A stretch of 64,000 nucleotides of DNA, from positions 2,441,001-2,505,000 of the forward strand of contig NC_008209.1 of assembly GCF_000014045.1 (NCBI RefSeq). Direction: 5' to 3'. Positions within the stretch are counted from its first letter, which is position 1. Each line of letters starts with the position of its first letter. A model generated the notes under the pieces. That model was given only the letters and a program-made list of their open reading frames with translations. It ran no database searches and was not told where the DNA came from. A program made the position numbers and the translations under genes. This document shows, in pieces, positions 26,946-34,852 of this stretch. The DNA comes from Roseobacter denitrificans OCh 114 (GTDB lineage: Bacteria; Pseudomonadota; Alphaproteobacteria; Rhodobacterales; Rhodobacteraceae).

Positions 26946-27749
26946 TCAGGCGGCGTTTTGAGGTTTAGTTGCAGCGCGTCGCAGGGCGGAGGGCGTTGAT
27001 CTGGTGTGATGCACCATGAAGCGCGTGAAATAGGCAGCACTGCCAAACCCGAGAAAACGGGCGATATCCTGCGCCGGAACAGTCGTATTGGTCAGTAACT
27101 GGCGCGCCTCATATAAAATCCGATCGGTCAGCAAATCTGCGGCCGTCCGGCCCGTGGCCGCCTTGCAGGCGCGGGTCAGGTGGGTCGGCGTCACCTGCAG
27201 TGCTTCGGCGTGATCCGCCATGGTCATGGGTTGATGAAAGTGCTTTGAAATTCGCGCCGCATAGGCCGATGTCAGGCGCGCCGCCGCATTCGGGCGCGCA
27301 GCGATATGTTCCTCCAGCGCAAGTTGGCGCTGCAGCCAGATGGAAATCAGGCCGCCATGCGCGCTCAACGCGGCCTCCATCAGGGGGCGGGCGGTTTGCT
27401 GCTCGCGCGCGGCAGCTTCGATCAAACCGGTCAACTCCCCCATCGCGCTGGCATCACGGATCCGCAGTTGCGAGGGTGTCTGCGGAAAATCCAGTGTCGA
27501 CCCTTCGGGCAGGACAACGACCTGACCCATCGCCTGCCTGCCAAGGTCCAGTGCGAACAGATGGCGGGCCGGGACCAGAATGGCATTATGGGCACCCACG
27601 CCGCGACGCTGCCCATCCAGCAGCAATCGACCCTGTCCGCGCGTCACCCAGATCAGCAACTGTTCGGGACGGTCATGCGGCAAGGAGAGCCGCCAGTCCT
27701 GCCCGGCCGACAGTTGTGCCAGCGTTTGAATTCTCAGATCAGCAATCAT
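26946..27749 (-). CDS. AraC-family transcriptional regulator
   Basis: 267 aa. The C-terminal region carries two helix-turn-helix motifs of AraC type: MTMADHAEALQVTPTHLTRACK, and IARFLGFGSAAYFTRFMVHHT near the end. The N-terminal half is a cupin-like ligand domain (RPEQLLIWVTRGQGRLLLDG). It is on the same strand and 208 bases upstream of the peptide-type ABC operon, so it is a likely local regulator. The effector is unknown. The ribosome site is poor. Confidence 0.9.
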   Translation of the reverse strand: MIADLRIQTLAQLSAGQDWRLSLPHDRPEQLLIWVTRGQGRLLLDGQRRGVGAHNAILVPARHLFALDLGRQAMGQVVVLPEGSTLDFPQTPSQLRIRDASAMGELTGLIEAAAREQQTARPLMEAALSAHGGLISIWLQRQLALEEHIAARPNAAARLTSAYAARISKHFHQPMTMADHAEALQVTPTHLTRACKAATGRTAADLLTDRILYEARQLLTNTTVPAQDIARFLGFGSAAYFTRFMVHHTRSTPSALRRAATKPQNAA

Positions 27750-27850
27750 TCCTGATTTTCTCGCAAAAGTTGAATAGTGTCAAATGAACGCCCCGAATTT
27801 CGCCAATCAGCGGCATGAAAGTTCTCTTTTTGAAAGTGCTGTGGCCGATT

Positions 27851-28738
27851 TCAAGGCATGTAAGCGGACCAATGCCGCATTTTTGAGCGAAACCACGTGC
27901 GTTGCCGTTTGGCATATTGACGTGTTGCGGTGATGGCGGCCTCGCGCGCGGCTTCCAGCGAAATCTGACCTTTGAGATGGGCGATCAACTCCGGTGCGCC
28001 GATGGCCCGATGCGCGGGCAGGGTGGGGTCATAGTCCGGCAGGACGCGGCGGGCCTCTTCCAGGGCACCTGCCGCCAGCATCAGGTCAAATCGCTTTTCG
28101 ATGCGCGCGTTCAGCACTTCTTTGTCCACGTCGAAAACGATTGCCTGCGCCGCTGACAGGGGCAGGGCAGGCGCCCCGGTTTCATCCTGCCATGCCGCCA
28201 GCCCGCGCCCGGTTGCCATTTGGACCTCCCAGGCACGTTGCACCCGCGCGCGGTTGGCGTTGTCGATTCTGTCGCGGGTCCGGGCGTCCAGCGCTGCCAG
28301 CATCTCGGCCCGTTCCAGACGATCCCCCTTTGCGCGGATTTCTGCCGGTGTGGGCGGGATATCTGCAAGGCCCCGCGTCAGGGCAGTGAAGTACAACCCT
28401 GTGCCCCCGACAATGATCGGGCGCGCTTCGCCAGCCAAATACGGCATCACATCGCGCAACCAATGCCCGGCGGAATAGCGCACCTTCGCATTCAGATGGC
28501 CATAGAGCGCGTGTGGCGTTTGCCGTTCTTCGTCCGGCGCGGGGCGGGCGGTCAACACCCGCCAGCAATCATACCCCTGACTGGCGTCGGCATTCACGAT
28601 CACCCCGCCCTGTTCGGCGGCAATCCGCAAGGCCAGCGCGGATTTGCCGGACGCTGTTGGCCCGGCAATCAACACCGGTTTCTCCGGCACCAGCATTCCC
28701 ATCACCGTCTGATGGTTCAATACGAGGCGTTCGTCCAT
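27851..28738 (-). CDS. miaA: tRNA dimethylallyltransferase
   Basis: 295 aa. MiaA adds a dimethylallyl group from DMAPP to A37 of tRNAs that read UNN codons. Marks are the P-loop [42 protein letters not shown], and the C-terminal [14 protein letters not shown]. The start at 28738 gives [10 protein letters not shown] before the P-loop; an alternate ATG at 28702 would trim 12 residues and cannot be excluded, since neither has a strong ribosome site. Divergent from pyrH. Cytosolic. Confidence 0.95.
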   Translation of the reverse strand: MDERLVLNHQTVMGMLVPEKPVLIAGPTASGKSALALRIAAEQGGVIVNADASQGYDCWRVLTARPAPDEERQTPHALYGHLNAKVRYSAGHWLRDVMPYLAGEARPIIVGGTGLYFTALTRGLADIPPTPAEIRAKGDRLERAEMLAALDARTRDRIDNANRARVQRAWEVQMATGRGLAAWQDETGAPALPLSAAQAIVFDVDKEVLNARIEKRFDLMLAAGALEEARRVLPDYDPTLPAHRAIGAPELIAHLKGQISLEAAREAAITATRQYAKRQRTWFRSKMRHWSAYMP

Positions 28739-28831
28739 TTTTTACGCGCCCTTGAAAGTTCGGTGCATTGCAGTTCCCGCGGTTTTGGGACATTTTGCGC
28801 GCAAAGACAAATCACCGATCAGGAGCCGCCC

Positions 28832-29560
28832 ATGACAACGCCCGAACCTCAGGCCGCCTTTAAGCGCGTTATGCTTAAAATCTCGGGGGAAGCGTTGATG
28901 GGGGATCAGGGATTTGGGCTGCACCCGCCGACAGTGGAGCGGGTCGCGCGCGAGGTGCAGTCGGTCCACGCGCTTGGTGTCGAGATCTGCATGGTGATCG
29001 GCGGTGGCAATATCTTTCGCGGCCTGCAGGGCTCTGCGCAGGGGATGGAGCGGACAACCGCCGATTACATGGGCATGTTGGCCACGGTGATGAACGCGCT
29101 GGCGATGCAATCGGCGCTGGAGGGCCTTGGTATTCACACGCGGGTGATTTCGGCGATCACGATGAACGAGGTGGCAGAACCCTACATCCGCCGCCGCGCC
29201 GTGCGCCATCTTGAGAAAAAGCGCGTGTGCATTTTTGCCGCCGGCACCGGGAACCCCTATTTCACCACGGACACCGCCGCCACCTTGCGCGCAAACGAAA
29301 TGTCCTGCGAGGCGATTTTCAAGGGTACCAAGGTGGATGGGGTCTATGACAAGGACCCCGCAAAATTCGCGGATGCCAAACGCTATGACACTGTCACCTA
29401 TGATGATGTGCTGGCAAAACGGCTGGGGGTGATGGATGCCTCTGCCATTGCGCTGGCGCGGGATAACAACTTGCCCATCATCGTGTTTTCGCTGGATGAA
29501 CCGGGCGGGTTTCGCGGCATTCTGGCCGGTGAGGGCACCTATACGCGGGTTCAGGACTAG
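28832..29560 (+). CDS. pyrH: Uridylate kinase
   Basis: 242 aa from the ATG at 28832 after AGGAG; the open frame from 28220 is not real upstream. PyrH makes UDP from UMP and is regulated by UTP and GTP. Motifs: [67 protein letters not shown]. It begins the envelope/translation cluster and is followed after 83 bases by frr, the common order in proteobacteria. Confidence 0.98.
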   Translation: MTTPEPQAAFKRVMLKISGEALMGDQGFGLHPPTVERVAREVQSVHALGVEICMVIGGGNIFRGLQGSAQGMERTTADYMGMLATVMNALAMQSALEGLGIHTRVISAITMNEVAEPYIRRRAVRHLEKKRVCIFAAGTGNPYFTTDTAATLRANEMSCEAIFKGTKVDGVYDKDPAKFADAKRYDTVTYDDVLAKRLGVMDASAIALARDNNLPIIVFSLDEPGGFRGILAGEGTYTRVQD

Positions 29561-29643
29561 CGGCGCCTTCGGACACGGCGGCGCTGTACACTCCGCACCC
29601 GAGCAGATTATAACTCCCCAAATGTACGAAAGGGCAGTGAGCA

Positions 29644-30207
29644 ATGTCAGAAGACTTCATGCTGGACACAGACGATATCGAACGCCGTATGGATGGCGCC
29701 ATTTCATCGTTGAAGACGGAGTTTGCATCCCTGCGGACCGGACGGGCCTCCGCTTCTATGCTGGAGCCGGTGATGGTGGATGCCTATGGTCAGCGCACGC
29801 CGATCAATCAGGTAGGCACCGTCAACGTGCCGGAGCCGCGCATGGTCACCATCAACGTCTGGGACAAGGGGCTGGTCGGCAAGGTTGAAAAAGCCATTCG
29901 CGAAAGCGGTCTTGGCATAAACCCGCAATTGAACGGCACGATCATCATGTTGCCGATCCCTGAATTGAATGAGGAACGCCGCCGCGAATTGAGCAAGGTC
30001 GCCGGGCAATATGCCGAACATGCCCGCGTTTCCATTCGCAATATCCGGCGTGACGGTATGGATCAGATCAAGAAAGCCAAAGCGGATGGCCTGTCGGAGG
30101 ACGACCAGAAGCTCTGGGAAGGCGAGGTTCAGGAAATCACCGACCGCTACATCAAGGGCATCGACGACCAGTTGGCGACAAAGCAAGCGGAAATCATGCA
30201 GGTCTGA
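29644..30207 (+). CDS. frr: Ribosome recycling factor
   Basis: 187 aa, standard length. RRF splits post-termination ribosomes with EF-G. Recognised from [55 protein letters not shown] and [19 protein letters not shown]. It follows pyrH and precedes uppS; a 163-base gap with hairpins lies between it and uppS. Confidence 0.98.
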   Translation: MSEDFMLDTDDIERRMDGAISSLKTEFASLRTGRASASMLEPVMVDAYGQRTPINQVGTVNVPEPRMVTINVWDKGLVGKVEKAIRESGLGINPQLNGTIIMLPIPELNEERRRELSKVAGQYAEHARVSIRNIRRDGMDQIKKAKADGLSEDDQKLWEGEVQEITDRYIKGIDDQLATKQAEIMQV

Positions 30208-30313
30208 CGCGCAAACACGAACAGGCGCGGCGAAAGTCCCGGAATTACGGGCTGTGACATCGAAAAATGCCCCTGCTTTGGCCGCGTTAAAGGTGATTTT
30301 AAAGATTTTAAGT

Positions 30314-30349
30314 AGTCATGGTTACTGACTCTGTGTCACAAGGACACAG
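30314..30349 (+). promoter_or_regulatory. Two tandem stem-loops between frr and uppS
   Basis: AGTCA-N7-TGACT (30314-30330) is followed at once by CTGTGTC-ACAAG-GACACAG (30331-30349), a perfect 7-bp stem. No T-run follows. They sit 22 bases before the uppS GTG start and about 57 bases before the strong ribosome-like site. They may end frr transcripts weakly, or control uppS translation. Confidence 0.45.
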
Positions 30350-30370
30350 ACGTAAGACAAATGGAGCGCG

Positions 30371-31147
30371 GTGGCCTCACGGCGGGCGTGTTCGGAGGAA
30401 TTAGTCATCGAGCCCGAAAGACAGCCCGACCTCAATCAAGTCCCCGGATGCCCGCGACACGTTGCGATTATAATGGATGGTAACGGCCGATGGGCCACGC
30501 AACGCGGTCGTCCGCGGCTCTTTGGCCATCATGCCGGGGCGCGTCGCGTGCGCGAAATCGTTGAGGCCTGCCCGTCAGTTGGCGTCAAATACCTTACAAT
30601 ATTTGCTTTTTCGACCGAAAACTGGAAGCGGACGCAGGCGGAGGTCGCCGGGCTGATGAGCCTATTCAAGCGCTACATCACGCGCGAGACCCGCGAGTTG
30701 AATACCTATGGCGTCAGGGTGCGCTTTATCGGGGATCGCACGCGGCTGGACGCGACGCTGGCGCGGCTCATGACCGAATTGGAAAACGCGACGGCCGGGA
30801 ACACCAATATGCATCTGACCATCGCGATCAATTACGGCGGGCGTGACGAGGTGGCGCGCGCCACGAAACGACTGGCGCAGGATGTGGCTAACGGCATGCT
30901 CAAGCCCGAGGATGTGGACGAGGAAACACTGCCGAAATACCTTGATACCTATGTTCTGCCGGACCCGGATCTTGTGATCCGCACAAGTGGCGAGGCGCGG
31001 ATATCGAATTTCCTGCTCTGGCAATCGGCCTATTCGGAATATGAATTCATCGACACGCTTTGGCCGGACTTCACGCGCAGCGAATTTGAGGAAGTCTGCA
31101 CCGCCTACGGCGGGCGCGAGCGGCGCTATGGCGGCGTGAAGGCATAG
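30371..31147 (+). CDS. uppS: Isoprenyl transferase (undecaprenyl diphosphate synthase family)
   Basis: 258 aa with the only usual in-frame start, the GTG at 30371. UppS makes the C55 lipid carrier for peptidoglycan and LPS from farnesyl and isopentenyl diphosphates. The hallmark VAIIMDGNGRWA with catalytic Asp, the FAFSTENWKR block, the substrate region IAINYGGRDE and IRTSGEARISNFLLWQSAYSE are intact. The normal N-terminus would start about 20 residues before IMDGNG. A perfect GGAGGA site stands at 30394-30399, and 7 bases after it is an in-frame ATC at 30407, not a normal start; see findings. First of uppS-cdsA-dxr-rseP. Confidence 0.95.
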   Translation: MASRRACSEELVIEPERQPDLNQVPGCPRHVAIIMDGNGRWATQRGRPRLFGHHAGARRVREIVEACPSVGVKYLTIFAFSTENWKRTQAEVAGLMSLFKRYITRETRELNTYGVRVRFIGDRTRLDATLARLMTELENATAGNTNMHLTIAINYGGRDEVARATKRLAQDVANGMLKPEDVDEETLPKYLDTYVLPDPDLVIRTSGEARISNFLLWQSAYSEYEFIDTLWPDFTRSEFEEVCTAYGGRERRYGGVKA

Positions 31148-31153
31148 CCTGTC

Positions 31154-31948
31154 ATGGGGGCGGAGAGCGAAAAATGGGCTGATCTGGCAGTCCGGCTCAC
31201 TTCAGGCGCTGCGATGGTTCTGCTGGGCCTTTGGGGTGTGTGGATGGGCGGTCATGTGTTTCACGCGCTGGTTGCCTTGATTTGCGGTTTGATGATTTGG
31301 GAACTGGTGCGCATGTTGCAGCCCCGCAACCCTCCCGTTGCGATACAGCTTGGGCTGCTTGGCGGGGCGGTCGCCGGGGCTGCGATCTACCTGCCGGTAG
31401 GGTTTGCGCTGCCGATCCTTATTGCGCCCGCGCTGGTCGGTTTCGGGCAACTGACGCAGAACCGCGCGCTTTACATGGTGTTCACTGTGCTGGTCCTTCT
31501 GGCCGGTTTTGGAATGATGTCGGTGCGGGACGATCTGGGTTTTGGCTGGATGCTGTGGCTCGTGCTGGTGGTTGTCGCCACGGATGTGGTCGGATATTTT
31601 GCCGGGCGGATGATTGGCGGGCCGAAATTCTGGCCGCGTGTCAGCCCCAAGAAGACGTGGGCGGGCACGGCGTTCGGCTGGGTTGGGGCGGCGGCGGTCG
31701 GCGCGTACTTTGTTGTTACAACCGGTGCCGGGGCGCAGTTGGTCGGGGTGTCGGTCGCGGTGTCCATGGCCAGCCAGATGGGTGATATCGCCGAGAGCGC
31801 CATCAAGCGCCGTGTCGGCATCAAGGACAGTTCGAACCTGATCCCCGGTCATGGCGGGCTGCTTGATCGTTTTGATGGTATGTTGGGAGCGGCGGTTTTC
31901 CTGCTGATTATCGGACCGTTCATTGCCTTCCCGCCGGGAATTGGGTGA
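31154..31948 (+). CDS. cdsA: Phosphatidate cytidylyltransferase
   Basis: 264 aa with several membrane helices. It makes CDP-diacylglycerol, the precursor of phospholipids. The family signature is seen as SAIKRRVGIKDSSNLIPGHGG-LLDRFD, near the C-terminus, with Ser, Lys, His and Asp in their places. Start ATG at 31154, 6 bases after the uppS stop; 7 bases separate its end from dxr. Part of the envelope operon. Confidence 0.96.
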   Translation: MGAESEKWADLAVRLTSGAAMVLLGLWGVWMGGHVFHALVALICGLMIWELVRMLQPRNPPVAIQLGLLGGAVAGAAIYLPVGFALPILIAPALVGFGQLTQNRALYMVFTVLVLLAGFGMMSVRDDLGFGWMLWLVLVVVATDVVGYFAGRMIGGPKFWPRVSPKKTWAGTAFGWVGAAAVGAYFVVTTGAGAQLVGVSVAVSMASQMGDIAESAIKRRVGIKDSSNLIPGHGGLLDRFDGMLGAAVFLLIIGPFIAFPPGIG

Positions 31949-31955
31949 CACACAG

Positions 31956-33128
31956 ATGCGCAGCGTCAGTATATTCGGGGCAACCGGGTCGATTGGACAA
32001 AACACGATTGACCTGATCGCGCGTGACCCGCAGGCGTATGATGTCGTGGCTCTGACCGGTGCAGGCAATATCAAACAATTGGCGCATGATGCCCGTCGTC
32101 TCAAGGCGGATATTGCAGTCACTGCACATGATGCCCTTCTGCCCGAACTGCGCGCGGCGCTCGATGGCTCCGGCGTGGTGGCGGCTGCGGGGGCACAGGC
32201 CCTGAATGATGCCGCCTGCCGACCCGCCGATTGGGTTATGTCCGCAATTGTGGGGGCCGCCGGGCTGGCACCCGGCCTCAGGGCATTGGAACAAGGTGCA
32301 ACGCTTGCGCTGGCCAACAAGGAATCGCTGGTCTGTGCCGGGGCGTTGATGCTGGACACGGCCCGGGCAAACAAGGCGCGTCTGTTGCCGGTCGACAGCG
32401 AACATTCCGCTGTTTTCCAAGCGCTGACCGGCGAGGATATCGCATCGGTGGAACGCATCATCATCACGGCAAGTGGTGGCGCGTTTCGCGACTGGCCCAT
32501 TGAAAAACTGGCCGGCGCGACCTTGGCGGAGGCCTCAAGCCACCCGAATTGGGATATGGGGCAGCGGATCACGATAGACTCTGCATCAATGTTTAATAAA
32601 GCCATGGAGCTTATTGAAACGAAAGAGTATTTCGGTGTTGAGCCTTCAAGAATTGAAGCCCTTGTACACCCGGAATCGCTCATCCACGCCATGGTCGGGT
32701 TTCGGGATGGCGCTTTGATGGCTCATGTCGGGCCGCATGACATGCGGCACGCGATCGGCTACGCGCTGCATTGGCCGGACCGCAAAACCCTCCCGGTTGA
32801 GCGCCTTGATCTGGCATCCATTGCGCAGTTGACGTTCCGCGCACCCTGTGAGCAGCGCTGGCCCGCCTTGCGCCTTGCCCGGGAAGTGATGGAAACCGGC
32901 GGTATGGCCGGGGCGATTTTCAACGCCTCCAAGGAAATTGCGCTCGACGGATTTATCGACGGGCAGCTGCGATTCACGGACATGGCGGGCATCGTCGAAG
33001 ACGTCCTGACCCATTTCTCGGGCGAACCGGGTCACATTAACGCGGCCATGACCCTTGATAACGTGGCCCGGATAGACCATCTCGCCCGGGAAGAGGCGCG
33101 CAGGTTTATCAACAAGAGAGCAGGCTGA
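31956..33128 (+). CDS. dxr: 1-deoxy-D-xylulose 5-phosphate reductoisomerase
   Basis: 390 aa from the ATG at 31956; the frame from 31923 overlaps cdsA and is discarded. DXR converts DXP to MEP in isoprenoid synthesis, feeding UppS. The NADPH motif is GATGSIGQNTIDL; catalytic blocks ALANKESLVCAG, LPVDSEHSAVFQ and ITASGGAFRDWP are present, then SASMFNKAMELIETKEYFGV. Seven bases after cdsA; rseP follows 2 bases later. Confidence 0.98.
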   Translation: MRSVSIFGATGSIGQNTIDLIARDPQAYDVVALTGAGNIKQLAHDARRLKADIAVTAHDALLPELRAALDGSGVVAAAGAQALNDAACRPADWVMSAIVGAAGLAPGLRALEQGATLALANKESLVCAGALMLDTARANKARLLPVDSEHSAVFQALTGEDIASVERIIITASGGAFRDWPIEKLAGATLAEASSHPNWDMGQRITIDSASMFNKAMELIETKEYFGVEPSRIEALVHPESLIHAMVGFRDGALMAHVGPHDMRHAIGYALHWPDRKTLPVERLDLASIAQLTFRAPCEQRWPALRLAREVMETGGMAGAIFNASKEIALDGFIDGQLRFTDMAGIVEDVLTHFSGEPGHINAAMTLDNVARIDHLAREEARRFINKRAG

Positions 33129-33130
33129 CA

Positions 33131-34483
33131 TTGGATATTATGACCTTGATCCCGCAGTTTGGCGGGCTGATCTGGACGATTGCGGCCTTCATTCTGGCCT
33201 TGTCGGTGATCGTGGCCATCCACGAATACGGGCATTACATCGTCGGGCGCTGGTCGGGTATCCATGCAGATGTTTTTTCCATCGGCTTCGGGCCTGTGCT
33301 TTTTGCGCGCACGGACAAACGGGGCACGCGCTGGCAGATTGCGGCCCTGCCTTTTGGCGGATACGTGAAATTTGCAGGGGACGCCGATGCCGCCTCCGGC
33401 AAAGACGACGCGGCGATGGCCGAGGTTCAGAACGACCCGGTAAGGTTGCGGGCTACCATGCATGGTGCGCCGCTTTGGGCACGCACGGCCACGGTGGCGG
33501 CAGGTCCGATCTTCAATTTTGTACTGTCGATCATTGTCTTTGCTGCCGTATTGCTGACAAGCGGTATCGCGCGTGATCCTTTGACCGTTGGCGAGATGCG
33601 GGCGCTGCCTGTGGAGGCGGTCGGCTTGCAATCGGGCGATGAAATTCTCGGCATCAATGGAGTGGATATCCCCAGTACCGAGGACCGGGATGCCTATCGC
33701 GCCTTTATCGAGGCGCTGCCGTTCGAGCCGGTGTTGACCTATGACGTGCTGCGGGATGGGCGCACGGTCACTGTTGATGGGCCTTACATGTTGCCGCCGC
33801 TGGTCAATTCATTGACGCCACAAAGTGCGGCGATCCGGGCGGGCATGGCGCAGGGCGATGTGATCATCGCGATCAATGGCATCCCGATCTATGCCTTTGA
33901 CGAATTGAAAAACGCGGTCGAAGGAGGCAATGGCGCAACGCTGGACCTCACCGTCTGGCGCGCGGGAGAGACGCTGGAGGTATCGCTGACGCCCAAACGG
34001 GTGGATGAGCCTCAGGATGACGGTGGTTTCGCCACGCAATGGCGTATTGGTATTGCCGGTGGGCTTGCCTTTGAGCCGGCAACAGAGCGTCCCGGGGTCA
34101 TCGAGGCAATTTCCGGCGGTGTGAGCCAGACCTGGCGCATCATCAACGGCTCGCTATCAGGTCTGGGACATATGATCAGCGGCGCGATCAGCACCTGCAA
34201 TCTGAGCGGACCGATCGGGATCGCGCAAACCTCGGGTGCCATGGCCAGTCAGGGGGCGGAGAGTTTCATCTGGTTCATTGCCGTTCTCAGCACCGCCGTG
34301 GGGCTGTTGAACCTTTTCCCTGTGCCTGCGCTGGATGGGGGGCACCTTGTGTTTTACGCTTATGAGGCGGTGACCGGCAAGCCGCCCAGTGACAAGGCGC
34401 TACGCGTGCTGATGACATTTGGGCTGGCAACGGTGCTGACGTTGATGCTCTTTGCGCTTGGCAATGATATCTTCTGCCCCTGA
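33131..34483 (+). CDS. rseP: RIP metalloprotease RseP (site-2 protease)
   Basis: 450 aa with a TTG start at 33131 (MDIMTLIPQFGG); the ATG at 33140 is an alternative that shortens it by 3 residues. Zinc membrane protease: HEYGH at residues 31-35 and the second motif LNLFPVPALDGGH near the C-terminus supply the metal site. Two PDZ domains lie between (residues about 140-320, the second centred on PQSAAIRAGMAQGD). It cuts anti-sigma factors or other membrane substrates. It stands two bases after dxr, within the envelope cluster. Confidence 0.96.
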   Translation: MDIMTLIPQFGGLIWTIAAFILALSVIVAIHEYGHYIVGRWSGIHADVFSIGFGPVLFARTDKRGTRWQIAALPFGGYVKFAGDADAASGKDDAAMAEVQNDPVRLRATMHGAPLWARTATVAAGPIFNFVLSIIVFAAVLLTSGIARDPLTVGEMRALPVEAVGLQSGDEILGINGVDIPSTEDRDAYRAFIEALPFEPVLTYDVLRDGRTVTVDGPYMLPPLVNSLTPQSAAIRAGMAQGDVIIAINGIPIYAFDELKNAVEGGNGATLDLTVWRAGETLEVSLTPKRVDEPQDDGGFATQWRIGIAGGLAFEPATERPGVIEAISGGVSQTWRIINGSLSGLGHMISGAISTCNLSGPIGIAQTSGAMASQGAESFIWFIAVLSTAVGLLNLFPVPALDGGHLVFYAYEAVTGKPPSDKALRVLMTFGLATVLTLMLFALGNDIFCP

Positions 34484-34585
34484 GGTGGGGATGCGTGACA
34501 GATGGTCCCGATCCTGCCCGCGTTGACCAAATTCTTGCCATATTCCAATGCTACCCAAGCCTCACACAGCGAGTGAGGGCATTTT

Positions 34586-34717
34586 ATGCAGACCGTACAA
34601 AACGGCTATCGTGGGTTGAGCCTGCTGATTGATTTGAACTGGGACAGGGCGCTTTACGTGTCTACTGTGACGTTGTCGCTGGGCATCGGGGCCTGGATGG
34701 CCACGCTGGTGCAGTAA
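34586..34717 (+). CDS. 43-aa small membrane peptide between rseP and bamA
   Basis: A 43-residue frame from the ATG at 34586 to TAA at 34717, behind GAGG about 7 bases away. The peptide starts MQTVQNGYRGLSLLIDLNW and ends in a hydrophobic helix (VTLSLGIGAWMATLV), so it is a probable single-span membrane protein. Codon use matches nearby genes. Placed between the membrane protease gene and the outer-membrane assembly gene, it may belong to the envelope operon. Function unknown. It was too short for routine ORF calls. Confidence 0.6.
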   Translation: MQTVQNGYRGLSLLIDLNWDRALYVSTVTLSLGIGAWMATLVQ

Positions 34718-34814
34718 TCACCGGGGGCTGCGACCCTTTTGTCAGGTTCCGCCCCATCTAGTAGATTTGCATTTAGGACCCACATGGTTTTGACAAGTGG
34801 GGCCAAAATCGGTA

Positions 34815-34838
34815 CTCAGAATATAATAAAATTCTGAG
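34815..34838. promoter_or_regulatory. Inverted repeat on the bamA promoter region
   Basis: CTCAGAAT and ATTCTGAG are perfect 8-bp arms (34815-34822 and 34831-34838) with an 8-base AT-rich spacer. A TATAAT (34822-34827) overlaps the repeat. TTGACA occurs at 34790-34795, but 26 bases before it, too far for a normal promoter. The repeat is 15 bases before the bamA start, so it is either an operator on the -10 or a leader hairpin. Confidence 0.5.
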
Positions 34839-34852
34839 GGTCGAGGCAGATC

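Noticed and set aside
31202..32692. 496-aa minus-strand open frame over cdsA and dxr
   Set aside because: Spans two convincing genes on the other strand; low-complexity His/Gln-rich translation.
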